Shown one piece after another: positions 54,777 through 63,296 of a DNA stretch of 64,000 bases (position 1 is the stretch's first letter; every line of letters starts with the position of its first letter). Location of the stretch: assembly GCA_002344355.1 (NCBI GenBank), contig DDTN01000017.1:62657-126656 (forward strand). Direction: 5' to 3'. The notes below the pieces were generated by a model, which had not been told where the DNA came from, made no database searches, and was given only the letters and a program-made list of their open reading frames with translations. The DNA is from Proteobacteria bacterium UBA2363. Its GTDB lineage: Bacteria > Pseudomonadota > Gammaproteobacteria > Xanthomonadales > UBA2363. Made by a program: the position numbers and the translations under genes.

Positions 54777-55504
54777 GCAGTCGCCAGGTCGTCCTGGACA
54801 CCGAGACCACCGGCCTGGAGGTCGCCAAGGGGCACCGGGTCACCGAGATCGGATGCATCGAGCTGGTCGACCGAAGGAAGACCGGGCGGCGATTCCACCG
54901 CTATCTGAATCCCGGCCGGGAGCTCGACGCCGGCGCCGTCGAGGTGACCGGGCTGACCAGCGAGTTCCTCGCCGACAAGCCGCCGTTCTCGGCGGTCGCC
55001 GCGGAGTTCCTCGAGTTCGTGGCGGGCGCCGAGCTGATCATCCACAACGCCGTTTTCGATGTCGGCTTCCTCGACCAGGAACTTGCGCTGTGCGCCGCGC
55101 CGGTGCGGCGCCTTGCCGACTGCGCGACCATCACCGATACCCTGGCGCTCGCCCGCGAGCGCTTTCCCGGCAAGCGCAATTCCCTGGACGCGCTGTGCAG
55201 CCGGCTGGACATCGACAACCGCCACCGGACCCTGCACGGCGCGCTGCTCGACGCCGAGCTGCTGGCCGATGTCTGGCTGGCGATGACCAGTGGCCAGGCC
55301 GACCTCGGCCTGGCCACCGAGACCGCGGGCCAGCCGACGGGGGAAGGTTTGCGGGTCGAGCGGCCCGGCGCCGCGCGCGGCCGGCCCCGGGTGCTGGTCG
55401 CCAGCGACGAGGAACGCAGGTTGCACGATGCCATGCTGGAGCGCCTGGCGCAGGCCAGCGGAAGGGCACCGTGGTCGGCGCTGGCCGGGGTCGCCGACGA
55501 CTGA
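54773..55504 (+). CDS. dnaQ: DNA polymerase III epsilon subunit (proofreading exonuclease)
   Basis: This 243-residue DEDDh 3'-5' exonuclease has motif I VVLDTETTGLEVAKGHRVTEIG, the EVTGLTSEFLADKPPF segment, motif II IIHNAVFDVGFLDQEL, and motif III with His and Asp in LHGALLDAELLADVWLAM. The C-terminal tail carries the polymerase-interaction region. The start is GTG 54773, overlapping the rnhA stop as GTGA and directly preceding the first catalytic strand. It converges on the PP2C gene; the 65-base gap contains a small hairpin (CCCGCG/CGCGGG, 55549-55565) without a T tract. Confidence 0.96.
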   Translation: MSSRQVVLDTETTGLEVAKGHRVTEIGCIELVDRRKTGRRFHRYLNPGRELDAGAVEVTGLTSEFLADKPPFSAVAAEFLEFVAGAELIIHNAVFDVGFLDQELALCAAPVRRLADCATITDTLALARERFPGKRNSLDALCSRLDIDNRHRTLHGALLDAELLADVWLAMTSGQADLGLATETAGQPTGEGLRVERPGAARGRPRVLVASDEERRLHDAMLERLAQASGRAPWSALAGVADD

Positions 55505-55569
55505 TCCCGATCCGGACCGGGCATCGGTGACCGGCCGCCCGCCGGGATCCCGCGCAGGACGCGGGCAGC

Positions 55570-56274
55570 TCAGCAGCGCTTGAGCACCACCACCGTGATG
55601 TTGTCCGAACCGCCCGCGTGCAGTGCGGCGTGGATCAGGTGGTCGGCGGTCTCCTGGGGCGCGTAGCCGCGCGCGAAGATCTGCGCGATGCCGGCGTCGT
55701 CGACTTCCTCGGTGAGGCCGTCGCTGCACAGCAGCAGTTGCTGGTCGCGATTCCACGGCTGCTCGACCGTGGCGATCTCCAGGGCGTCGGTTTCGGTGAC
55801 GCCCAGGGCCTGGGTGACGACGTTGCGTTGCGGATGCCGGCGCGCCTCGCCCGGCGTCAGGCTTCCCTGGCGGACCAGATCCTGGACATAGGAGTGGTCC
55901 CGGGAAATCTGCGTCAGGCTGGCGCCGTCCCACAGGTAGATCCGGCTGTCGCCGACCCACGCCGCCTCGAAGCCCTGTTCGTCGGCGCGGATGGCGGCGA
56001 TGGTGGTCCCCATCGGCAGCTCCTGGCCGGAGCCCAGCATGCGCTGATCGGCGATGCGTCCGGCGGCGTCGCGGATGGCGTGGACCAGGCTCTCGCCGGA
56101 CCCGATCCGGGCACGGATGGCGTCGCGGGCCAGGGCACTTGCAACCTCGCCATGGGCGTGGCCGCCCATGCCGTCCGCGACCAGCCACAGGCCCAGCCCG
56201 GCATCGGCCAGGTAGGTGTCCTCGTTGTGCTGGCGCCTGCGCCCGACATGGCTGCCGTGGCCGAACTGGATCAT
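55570..56274 (-). CDS. PP2C family protein phosphatase (Stp1/PppA-like)
   Basis: This 234-residue metal-dependent phosphatase removes phosphate from Ser/Thr (PPM/PP2C). Family motifs are HVGRRRQHNEDTYLAD at the N-terminus, VADGMGGHAHGE, MGTTIAAI, AWVGDSRIYLW, LCSDGLTEEVDD and GSDNITVVVL, with the four metal-binding Asp present. It is cytoplasmic. It probably reverses phosphorylation by the Ser/Thr kinase encoded 1.1 kb away on the other strand. A longer in-frame ORF extends upstream across the tRNA-Ser gene but that part is not coding; the ATG at 56274 gives the standard start. Confidence 0.95.
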   Translation of the reverse strand: MIQFGHGSHVGRRRQHNEDTYLADAGLGLWLVADGMGGHAHGEVASALARDAIRARIGSGESLVHAIRDAAGRIADQRMLGSGQELPMGTTIAAIRADEQGFEAAWVGDSRIYLWDGASLTQISRDHSYVQDLVRQGSLTPGEARRHPQRNVVTQALGVTETDALEIATVEQPWNRDQQLLLCSDGLTEEVDDAGIAQIFARGYAPQETADHLIHAALHAGGSDNITVVVLKRC

Positions 56275-56335
56275 CTTGGCCCTCCGCGTGGAGCGCAGGA
56301 TGCCCTCGCCGGGGCCTTCACGCAAGCGGACGCCC

Positions 56336-56364
56336 TTGTCGGGGACAACGGCAGGGGATAGAAT
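56336..56364 (+). promoter_or_regulatory. Candidate promoter of tRNA-Ser
   Basis: TTGTCG and TAGAAT are separated by 17 bases. The implied start is about 60 bases before the tRNA. Confidence 0.6.
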
Positions 56365-56431
56365 CCGCAGCCCGCGCGGGGTGCCGGCTGCAAGGCGCCC
56401 ACCGGACCCGGGTCCGGCGCGTGGTCCCACC

Positions 56432-56522
<91 letters not shown>

Positions 56523-56536
56523 TTTCAGCGCAATCC

Positions 56537-56570
56537 CGACGATCCCGGCCAGGTGCCGGGATCGTCGTTT
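56537..56570 (+). terminator. Intrinsic terminator after tRNA-Ser
   Basis: A perfect 13-bp stem (CGACGATCCCGGC/GCCGGGATCGTCG) with a five-base loop is followed by TTT; it starts 15 bases after the tRNA. Confidence 0.8.
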
Positions 56571-56644
56571 CCGGCGTTCCGCGCCAGGCGCCGGTCCGCC
56601 ACCGGGCAACGGCGGCGCGCGCCGCCCGATCCGGAGGCAGGCAG

Positions 56645-57250
56645 TTGGCGCTCTCGACGACCCTGGTCATCATCTTCGCGACCGTCGCCGTCTCGATGCT
56701 GGCGTGGCGCGACCGCGGCCTGCTCGACCGCCTGGTCCTTTGGCCTCCGGCAGTGCAGCGGCAGCGCCAGTACTGGCGACTGCTGAGCTACGGCCTGGTC
56801 CATGCCGACGGCCCCCACCTGCTGTTCAACATGGTCACGCTGTACTTCTTCGGGCGCCTGATCGAGGGCGTGCTCGGGCAGCTGGCTGGGCCGTTCGCGT
56901 ACGTCGCCTTCTATGCCGGCGGCCTGCTGGTTGCGATCCTTCCGAGCTACCTGCGCAACCGGCACGATCCCTCGTACCGGAGTCTTGGCGCATCGGGAGC
57001 GGTTTCGGCGGTGCTGTTCGCCTTCATCCTCCTGCAGCCCTGGGCCCTGCTGTTCGTGTTCTTCATCCCGGTTCCGGCGATCGTCTTCGCGGCGATCTAC
57101 CTGGCCTACAGCATCTGGTCCTCGCACCGGGGCGGCGACAACGTGAACCACAGTGCGCACCTGTGGGGCGCGGCCTACGGCATCGGCTTCATGCTGGCGC
57201 TGGAGCCGCGCCTGCTCGCCCTGTTCTGGCAGCGGCTGCTGGCGCCCTGA
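56645..57250 (+). CDS. Rhomboid family intramembrane serine protease
   Basis: This 201-residue protein has six membrane segments and the rhomboid dyad: Ser117 in GASGAVS and His172 in NHSAHLWGAAYG, with HADGPHLLFNM in the second segment. It cleaves membrane proteins within the bilayer. The start is TTG 56645, not ATG: GGAGG (56633-56637) sits seven bases upstream, and the first membrane segment begins two residues later, whereas upstream in-frame sequence runs through the tRNA-Ser terminator. It lies 122 bases before the Ser/Thr kinase and has no apparent dedicated substrate in the window. Confidence 0.93.
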   Translation: MALSTTLVIIFATVAVSMLAWRDRGLLDRLVLWPPAVQRQRQYWRLLSYGLVHADGPHLLFNMVTLYFFGRLIEGVLGQLAGPFAYVAFYAGGLLVAILPSYLRNRHDPSYRSLGASGAVSAVLFAFILLQPWALLFVFFIPVPAIVFAAIYLAYSIWSSHRGGDNVNHSAHLWGAAYGIGFMLALEPRLLALFWQRLLAP

Positions 57251-57372
57251 CGGGGGAGCGCGCAGGCGGGAGGGTCGCGGCCGTGTCCGGCGCGCCGCCG
57301 CCCGGTCGAGGGCGGGGTCGGGCGAACCCGGCTAGCATGGGCTCCCTCGACCGTATCCGCCAGGGGGCTGGA

Positions 57373-59007
57373 GTGCGCCCGGACCATCCCGACATCGCCG
57401 GTTACCGGATACTGCGCCGTCTCGGCCACGGCGGCATGTCGGAGATCTGGCTGGCCGAGCAGGTGGCGCTGGCCCGGCCGGTCGCGGTCAAGGTGGTCAA
57501 CCCCGGCGACGAGGGCGAGGAGCGGCTGGCCAGGTTCCGGCAGGAGGCCGCCATCGTCGCCCGCTTCGACCACCCCAACGTGGTCGGCATCATCGAGTTC
57601 GGCCAGACCGGGGACGGCCGGCTGTTCTTCTCCATGCCCTACGTCCCCGGCGGCACCCTGGCCCAGGCCGCGGTGTGCGGAGACGGCGAGCGGACCCGGC
57701 AGGTCCTGGTCCAGCTTCTCGATGCCCTCGAGTACATCCATGCCCATGGCGTGGTGCATCGCGACGTCAAGCCCGAGAACGTCCTGTTCGACAGCGTCGG
57801 CCGGGCCAGGCTGGCCGACTTCGGCGTGTCCCGCAGCATCTCCGCGGCCAGCCGCCACACGCGCGCCGGCGAGACCTTCGGTTCGATCCACTACATGAGC
57901 CCGGAGCAGGCACGTGGCGAACTGCCCGATGGCCGCAGCGACCTGTACAGCCTGGGCGCGATCGCCTTCGAGCTGCTGACCGGCGCGCCGCCGTTCCAGG
58001 GGCCCGACGACATCAGCGTCGTGGTCGGACACCTGCAGGCGCCGCTACCCGCCCTGCCCGAGCATCTGGCGCAGTGGCAGGGCTGGCTGGTTCGCGCCCT
58101 GGCGAAACGGCCTGGCGACCGTTTCCCGGACGCTGGCGCGATGCGCGACGCGCTGCTGCGCGTGCCGGCCAGGCCGGGAGCGACCTGGCTGTCGCCCACG
58201 GTGCGCGACGCCGTGCTTCGGGTCGGCCTGCCGTCGCTGGCGGTGCTGCTGCTGGGAACCCTGGCAGGCTGGCTCTGGCTGGATCGCGCCCGCGACCACG
58301 AGGCCCCCGGGGCGGCTACCGCGCCGGAATCCCAGGCGCCCCGGACGGCGGCATCGCCGCCGGAGCCGGCCGCGGCACCGGCAGCCGATGCCGCCCCTGT
58401 CGACGCCGGAAATGCCGGTGAGTCGCCCCCCGCGGCCGACCGGTCCGGCGCCTCCGGTACGGAAGCCCGTGCGGCGGCGGTGCCGGCGACCGGTACGGAC
58501 GCCACCGGGGTCGCGCAGACCGCAGGCCCGGAGCGAGTCGCCGAAGCCGCGCCCCTGCAGGCGCCGGCCTCCGCGCCGGCGCCCCCGGCGGCGCGGCCGG
58601 CACCGGTCCCGGGCGAACGGCCACGGGCGGCATCGCCACAACGCGCACCTGGCGTGGCATCCGGAACCGCCGCGCGCCCCGTGCGGGACGATGCGGGCAG
58701 GGCGGTGGCTGCGCCCGCCACGCCGGCACTGCCGGTGATCGGCAGTTTCGAACAGGTGCCGCCGATTCCCCTGCTGCTGCTGAGCGGCAGCCGCGAGCAG
58801 CAGCTCGATCGCCTGGACGCCTGGCTGGAGCACGGCCGCCGGGTGCTCGATGCCGACCGCAGTGCGGTGGCGCGCGCGCGCCGTGCCAGCGGCGACCGCC
58901 AGGAGCGGGCGCGGCTGCAGGCGGGGCTGGACCAGCGCCGGGCCAACTACGAGGACTGGCGGCGCCAGGTGCTCTCGTTGCGTCGGCAGGTCGAGCGCCA
59001 GGGTTGA
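57373..59007 (+). CDS. Hanks-type serine/threonine protein kinase, membrane anchored
   Basis: This 544-residue kinase has an N-terminal catalytic domain (about 9-260): glycine loop LGHGGMSEIWLAE, Lys40 in VAVKVV, HRDVKPEN with Asp131, DFG at 149-151, and YMSPEQARGE. One membrane segment (about 287-305) is followed by a Pro/Ala-rich periplasmic region of about 170 residues and a helical Arg/Gln-rich C-terminus. The start is taken as GTG 57373, preceded by AGGGGGCTGGA; the upstream ATG 57337 overlaps a TAGCAT -10-like box (57333-57338), which argues against it. With the PP2C phosphatase and the FHA protein it forms a phosphosignalling set. Confidence 0.93.
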   Translation: MRPDHPDIAGYRILRRLGHGGMSEIWLAEQVALARPVAVKVVNPGDEGEERLARFRQEAAIVARFDHPNVVGIIEFGQTGDGRLFFSMPYVPGGTLAQAAVCGDGERTRQVLVQLLDALEYIHAHGVVHRDVKPENVLFDSVGRARLADFGVSRSISAASRHTRAGETFGSIHYMSPEQARGELPDGRSDLYSLGAIAFELLTGAPPFQGPDDISVVVGHLQAPLPALPEHLAQWQGWLVRALAKRPGDRFPDAGAMRDALLRVPARPGATWLSPTVRDAVLRVGLPSLAVLLLGTLAGWLWLDRARDHEAPGAATAPESQAPRTAASPPEPAAAPAADAAPVDAGNAGESPPAADRSGASGTEARAAAVPATGTDATGVAQTAGPERVAEAAPLQAPASAPAPPAARPAPVPGERPRAASPQRAPGVASGTAARPVRDDAGRAVAAPATPALPVIGSFEQVPPIPLLLLSGSREQQLDRLDAWLEHGRRVLDADRSAVARARRASGDRQERARLQAGLDQRRANYEDWRRQVLSLRRQVERQG

Positions 59008-59040
59008 GCCCGCCGCCCGCGCGCACCGCCGGTCGGGCGC

Positions 59041-59820
59041 TCAGCGCAGCAGCAGCAGGGCGGTCAGGACGCCGGCGGCGAACAGCGCGATGCCGCCCAG
59101 CAACCAGGGCAGCAGGCGCCAGGCGGGCGCGTTGCCCGCCTTGGCTGCTGGCGGCGTCGGCTGTTCCATCTGGTCGATCGCCTGGACCAGGAAGCGGATG
59201 CTGTCGAGGACGATCTGGTCGCCATGGCGCAGTGCGGTGTCGCGGACCCGCGAGCCGTTGACGAAACTGCCGTTGGCCGAGCCCATGTCGCGCAGGAACA
59301 GGCCGTCCGGCAGGGCCTCCAGGACCGCATGCCGCCTCGACAGCCCCGGCTCGTCCAGCACCAGGTCGCAGTCGGCGCCGCGGCCGATGACCAGGCGACC
59401 GTAGATCGGAATCAGGCGCCCGAACTGGGAGCCGGTGACGCCCCGCAGGACATAGCGTGGCGCCACCCGGCGCACGCGGGTGGCGCGCTCGTCGGGCTCC
59501 TCCGCGCCGCGCGGCGCCTGCTTCTCGCCCTGGACGCCGACCTCCAGGCGGTGCTCGCCGATCGCGATGAGGTCGCCGTCGTGCAGGAAGGCGAGCGACT
59601 CGACCAGGCGGTCGTTCAGCTGCACCGGCACGCCATCGCCCTGAAGGCGCAGCATCGCGCCATCGTCGTCCAGCGTGATCCGGGCGTGCACCGGGGCGAT
59701 GCCGCCACCCGGCAGGCAGACGTCGCAGTCGCTGGCACTGCCGATACGGAGCTCGCCGGCGCTGCGGATGGCGGCGTGTTCGCCCTGGGCGCCGGCCAGC
59801 GCCAGGGTCACCGACCGCAT
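59041..59820 (-). CDS. Tandem FHA domain protein with C-terminal membrane anchor
   Basis: This 259-residue protein has two FHA domains. The first (about 20-95) is degenerate: RIGSASDCDVCLPGGGIAPVHARI has no consensus Asn-Gly at the end. The second (about 130-205) is canonical, with RLVIGRGADCDLVLDEPGLSRRHAVLE and GSANGSFVNGSRV, so it should bind phosphothreonine. A single membrane segment ends the protein (LLPWLLGGIALFAAGVLTALLLL), leaving the FHA part in the cytoplasm. It faces the kinase tail to tail with 33 bases between. It is the obvious reader of marks set by that kinase, though this is inferred from position only. Confidence 0.92.
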   Translation of the reverse strand: MRSVTLALAGAQGEHAAIRSAGELRIGSASDCDVCLPGGGIAPVHARITLDDDGAMLRLQGDGVPVQLNDRLVESLAFLHDGDLIAIGEHRLEVGVQGEKQAPRGAEEPDERATRVRRVAPRYVLRGVTGSQFGRLIPIYGRLVIGRGADCDLVLDEPGLSRRHAVLEALPDGLFLRDMGSANGSFVNGSRVRDTALRHGDQIVLDSIRFLVQAIDQMEQPTPPAAKAGNAPAWRLLPWLLGGIALFAAGVLTALLLLR

Positions 59821-60165
59821 GCGCGAGCTCCTTGACCGGCGGCTGCCCGGGCGGGCCGGAATCCGGGTTTCGTGCGGGGGCTCCTCGCCGGCGATACCGG
59901 TGGCTTGAACTGCATGCCTTGCGTCTCCCTTGGACGGTCCGGATGTTAACCCGGAAAAAACCACGCGCAGACCCCGGCCCCCGCGTCCTCGACGCAGGTG
60001 GACTCCGGTGGGCGGGGGGCGCGAGGGGCTCATGATCGATGGTCGTCGCCAGGTCGGCGGGGGTCGAGGATAGCGTGCCGCGGCGCCGAGGTGCCGACCG
60101 CCGGGCGACCGGACGATGCGGCGCCCGCTGCTACCATCGAGGCGGGGCGTCACCTGGAGATCGTC
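59821..60165. other. Divergent intergenic region between FHA and nuclease-domain genes
   Basis: This 345-base region lies between divergent genes and should hold both promoters. An AT-richer patch (GTTAACCCGGAAAAAACC, 59945-59962) and a TACCAT box (60132-60137) are the only promoter-like marks; no ORF or RNA gene is convincing. Confidence 0.5.
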
Positions 60166-60741
60166 ATGCGCCGGTCCGGTTTCTCGATTCCTTTCCCGGT
60201 CGCGTTGCTGGCCGCGCTGCTGGCGGCGGTCGGGGCTCCGGCCGCGGCGCGCTCTCCGACGGTCGCCGCCGGCGAGCTGGTCCCGGCCCGGTTCGATGCG
60301 CTGGCGTTGCTGCCCGGTGGCGAGGGCGCGGCGGTGGCGCTGGCGGTCGAGGACAGCGGCGATCGCGAGGGCGAGCGGCGGGTCGCCATCTTCATCGGGC
60401 CGGTCGAGGCGGCCGCCATCGCGCGGGCGCGCGATGGCCAGCGACCGATGCGCCCGCTGACCCATGAACTGCTCGTGGACGTCGTTCTCGCCACCGGGCT
60501 CAGCCCGAGGCGCCTGGTCATCGACGAGCTGCGCGGCAGCGTCTACCTGGCGACCATCGAGTTCGCCGGCGCGGATGGCCAGAGCCTGTGGATCGACGCC
60601 AGGCCGAGCGACGGCCTGGTGCTGGCGCTTCGTCTGGCGCTGCCGATCCACCTGGGTCCGTCGGTGCTGGCCTCGGCACCCGACTGGGACACGGTCGAGC
60701 CGCCCGTGGCGCCTCTTCCGCAGTCGCCGGTCACGCTTTGA
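60166..60741 (+). CDS. Exported bifunctional nuclease (BFN/DUF151) domain protein
   Basis: This 191-residue protein has a signal peptide (hydrophobic run ending PAAARS) followed by a DUF151/BFN domain: VAIFIGPVEAAAIARARDGQRPMRPLTHELLVDVV, the RLVIDELRGSVYLATIEF strand set, and DARPSDGLVLALRLALPIHL, the family's most conserved part. BFN domains are credited with DNase/RNase activity, usually in cytoplasmic proteins; an exported version is less common. ATG 60166 follows CTGGAGATCGTC and starts the signal peptide; upstream in-frame sequence lacks features. It lies 112 bases before lpxA on the same strand. Confidence 0.85.
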   Translation: MRRSGFSIPFPVALLAALLAAVGAPAAARSPTVAAGELVPARFDALALLPGGEGAAVALAVEDSGDREGERRVAIFIGPVEAAAIARARDGQRPMRPLTHELLVDVVLATGLSPRRLVIDELRGSVYLATIEFAGADGQSLWIDARPSDGLVLALRLALPIHLGPSVLASAPDWDTVEPPVAPLPQSPVTL

Positions 60742-60853
60742 CCGGGTCGTGGCCGCTGCCGGCGGGCCGGGCGGCGAGGCCGCTGTCCGGCCGAGCCGGT
60801 GGCCGGAGCGCACGGGCTTGCCCTCCATCCACGGCCACTGCACCATCGCCGCC

Positions 60854-61651
60854 ATGAACCCAGCCCACGGTCCGGACCTGCACCCCCTCGCCCTGGTCGA
60901 TCCGGAGGCGCAGCTTGCCGGGGACGTCCGGGTCGGTCCCTGGTCGGTGATCGGTCCTGGCGTCGAGCTCGGGGCCGGGACCGTGGTCGGCCCGCATGTC
61001 GTGATCCAGGGGCCATGCCGGATCGGCCGCGGCAATGCGATCTTCCAGTTCGCCTCGATCGGGGCCGATTGTCAGGACCGCAAGTACCGCGGCGAGCCCA
61101 CCCGACTCGAGATCGGGGACGGCAACGTCATCCGCGAGCACGTCACCATCCATCGCGGCACCGCGCAGGACCAGGGCGTCACCCGCATCGGCCACCGCAA
61201 CCTGCTGATGGTCGGTGTCCACGTCGCCCACGACTGCGTGCTGGGCGACGACAACGTGCTGGCCAACGGCGCCGGCCTGGCCGGGCACGTCCATCTGGGC
61301 GACGGCGTCATCCTCGGCGGCATGACCGGCGTGCACCAGTTCTGCCGGATCGGTTCCCACGCCATGGCCGCCGGCATGACCCTGGTGCTCAAGGATGTCG
61401 CCGCCTTCACCATGGTCGCCGGCAATCCCGCCCGCGCCCGCGGCCTCAATATCGAAGGCATGCGCCGGCGCAGCTGGGACAGCGAGCGCATCGCCTCGAT
61501 GCGGCGTGCCTACCGACTGGTCTTTCGCGAGGGCCTGACCCTGGAGCAGGCGCTGGATCGCCTGGAACAGGGGCATGCCGGAGCGCCGGGCCCCGACCTG
61601 GCGCTGTTCATGGACTCGCTGCGCGGGTCGGGGCGGGGGATCACGCGCTGA
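60854..61651 (+). CDS. lpxA: UDP-N-acetylglucosamine O-acyltransferase
   Basis: This 265-residue left-handed beta-helix enzyme transfers 3-hydroxyacyl from ACP to UDP-GlcNAc, the first step of lipid A synthesis. Hexapeptide repeats run through the first 180 residues (VDPEAQLAGDVRVGPWSVIGPGVELG...), with the catalytic-base His126 in GVHVAHDC, the IREHVTIHRGT stretch, MTGVHQFCRIGSHAMAAG, and the helical C-terminal domain with NIEGMRRRSW. Length is normal. It is not in the usual lpxD-fabZ-lpxA-lpxB cluster; it may be a relocated single copy or a second copy. Confidence 0.94.
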   Translation: MNPAHGPDLHPLALVDPEAQLAGDVRVGPWSVIGPGVELGAGTVVGPHVVIQGPCRIGRGNAIFQFASIGADCQDRKYRGEPTRLEIGDGNVIREHVTIHRGTAQDQGVTRIGHRNLLMVGVHVAHDCVLGDDNVLANGAGLAGHVHLGDGVILGGMTGVHQFCRIGSHAMAAGMTLVLKDVAAFTMVAGNPARARGLNIEGMRRRSWDSERIASMRRAYRLVFREGLTLEQALDRLEQGHAGAPGPDLALFMDSLRGSGRGITR

Positions 61652-61977
61652 GCCGCGGGCATTGCGACGCTGGCCCGTGCTGGCGGCCGGTGTCCCGTTC
61701 CGGCCCGTCGCGGCACGGCGTTCCCTTGCCTGCGGCCGCAGGGACCGGACCGGGCCGACGTCAGGTCGGGCCGGCCCGATCTGTGCGCAGACCGCCACGC
61801 CGATGCAGGCCCTGGCCGGGGCGTGTGCCCGCGCCGCGCCGCAGCGGGAGATCGAACCGCCTGCACCCCGAGGCGACCACCCGGCTGAGCCGGCCTGCGT
61901 CGAAGCCGCAGCGGCCAGCGGACCGGATCGGCGCGGGCCCCGCCGCCGGCCGCGCGCCCGGGAACCTTCCGGAGCGG
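61652..61977. other. Intergenic region between lpxA and yceH
   Basis: These 326 bases lie between convergent genes. Apart from a 14-bp palindrome TCGGGCCGGCCCGA (61766-61779) I see no gene, terminator or RNA structure in it. Confidence 0.5.
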
Positions 61978-62637
61978 TCAGTCCTGCGCTTGTGCCGGCG
62001 ACCGCGGATCGGTCCTGCGCTGCAGTTCCGCGACCTGGGCTTCCAGCGCCTCGATGCGGGCAAGCAGGTCGTCGGCCTCGGCCGACGGCTGTTGGGCCGG
62101 TTGCGCGCGTGCGGCCTCTTCCGCGGCGGCCGCACCGGACAGCAGGTGGACGTGGCGCTCTTCCCGCTGGCCGGGCTGGCGCGGCAGGCGCAGGGTCAGC
62201 GGCTGCGGCCGACCGGCCAGGCGCTCGAGCAGCCCGCGGATCTGCTCCACGCTCGCAGCCGGCAGCAACCGACCCGCCCGCGTCGCCAGTTCACCGGCGG
62301 TCTGGGCGCCACGCAGGACGAGCAGCGCGAGCAGACAACGCTGTTCCGGGCTGATCGCGTACACCTCGTCCATGCGATGGTCGTAGCGCTGGCTGCGGGC
62401 GCCATGGATCGACCGGACCAGCCAGCGTTGTTCGAGGCTGCGCAAGGCGCGCGCGACGGTGTCGGCGTCGAGCGCCATCACCGGCTCGCGCGCCGTCTTC
62501 TGGTTGCAGGCGGCCTGCACGGCGTTGGCGGTCAGCGGGTACTGGTCGGGTGTGGTCGCTTCCTTCTCGACCAGGCAGGCCAGCACGCGGGCCTCGACCG
62601 CATCCAGCTCGGGTATCCGGACATCGCTCATCGACAT
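61978..62637 (-). CDS. yceH: YceH family (DUF480) protein
   Basis: This 219-residue protein matches YceH/DUF480, which has two winged-helix domains of unknown target: LDAVEARVLACLVEKEATTPDQYPLTANAVQAACNQKTAREPVM and EVYAISPEQRCLLALLVLRGAQTAGELATRAGRL are diagnostic. The last 50 residues contain an Ala/Gln-rich linker and a short coiled coil (DDLLARIEALEAQVAELQRR). It is cytoplasmic. A start six bases further downstream is equally possible (M-S-M-S). It is divergent from the slyD-like gene, with 128 bases between them that hold the slyD promoter candidate. Confidence 0.93.
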   Translation of the reverse strand: MSMSDVRIPELDAVEARVLACLVEKEATTPDQYPLTANAVQAACNQKTAREPVMALDADTVARALRSLEQRWLVRSIHGARSQRYDHRMDEVYAISPEQRCLLALLVLRGAQTAGELATRAGRLLPAASVEQIRGLLERLAGRPQPLTLRLPRQPGQREERHVHLLSGAAAAEEAARAQPAQQPSAEADDLLARIEALEAQVAELQRRTDPRSPAQAQD

Positions 62638-62669
62638 TCCTCGCGCCGTTCCGACCGGCCGGCAATCGC

Positions 62670-62698
62670 TTGCAGTGTAAGAGCGGCTCGCCTAGTGT
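62670..62698 (+). promoter_or_regulatory. Candidate promoter of the slyD-like gene
   Basis: TTGCAG and TAGTGT are separated by 17 bases, ending 67 bases before the ATG at 62766. Confidence 0.6.
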
Positions 62699-62765
62699 GG
62701 CCACCCGCGTGCCGCCGGGCGCCGCGATCGGCGGGCCGGCAGCGTGTCCATCGCCAGGAGACCCG

Positions 62766-63227
62766 ATGAAGATCGCCGCCCGCTGTGTCGTCACCTTCCA
62801 TTACACCCTCACCGACGATGCCGGTACCGTGCTGGACAGCTCCCGGGAGGCCAGCCCGCTGGCCTACCTGCACGGCGCCGGGAACATCGTGCCGGGCCTC
62901 GAACAGGCCCTGACCGGCAGGGGCGCGGGCGACCGGTTCCAGGTCGACGTGCCGCCCGAACACGGCTATGGCCTTCGCGATCCCGCCCTGGTGCAGACCG
63001 TGCCCCGGGCGGTCTTCCACGGCGTCGAACAGCTCGCCCCGGGCATGCATTTCCAGGCCCAGGGCCCGCAGGGACGCATTAACGTGGTGGTCACCGCGGT
63101 CGAGGGCGACCGCATCACCGTCGACGGCAACCATCCGCTGGCCGACCGCACCTTGCACTTCGACATCGAGGTGACCGGCGTCCGGGCGGCGCGCAGCGAC
63201 GAGATCCAGGCCGGCCGGGCGGTCTGA
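62766..63227 (+). CDS. slyD: SlyD-like FKBP-type peptidyl-prolyl isomerase
   Basis: This 153-residue protein has the SlyD arrangement: an FKBP part split by an IF chaperone domain. Seen are VTFHYTLTDDAGTVLDSS, PLAYLHGAGNIVPGLEQAL, GDRFQVDVPPEHGYG, and the end NHPLADRTLHFDIEVTGVR. It would speed prolyl isomerisation in the cytoplasm and chaperone unfolded chains. The His/Cys-rich metal tail of E. coli SlyD is absent; the chain ends ARSDEIQAGRAV. ATG 62766 follows CAGGAGACCCG, a good ribosome site, and a TTGCAG/TAGTGT promoter lies upstream. Confidence 0.94.
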   Translation: MKIAARCVVTFHYTLTDDAGTVLDSSREASPLAYLHGAGNIVPGLEQALTGRGAGDRFQVDVPPEHGYGLRDPALVQTVPRAVFHGVEQLAPGMHFQAQGPQGRINVVVTAVEGDRITVDGNHPLADRTLHFDIEVTGVRAARSDEIQAGRAV

Positions 63228-63296
63228 GTCCGGCGGCCGCGATCCACTCTGCTATCGTTCCGGCGTTCCTGCGGGGCCGATGCCCGGGAGTGCGAG

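Noticed and set aside
57337..57372. ATG 57337 as the start of the Ser/Thr kinase
   Set aside because: It overlaps a -10-like box and has no ribosome site; GTG 57373 has a good one and gives the normal kinase N-terminus.
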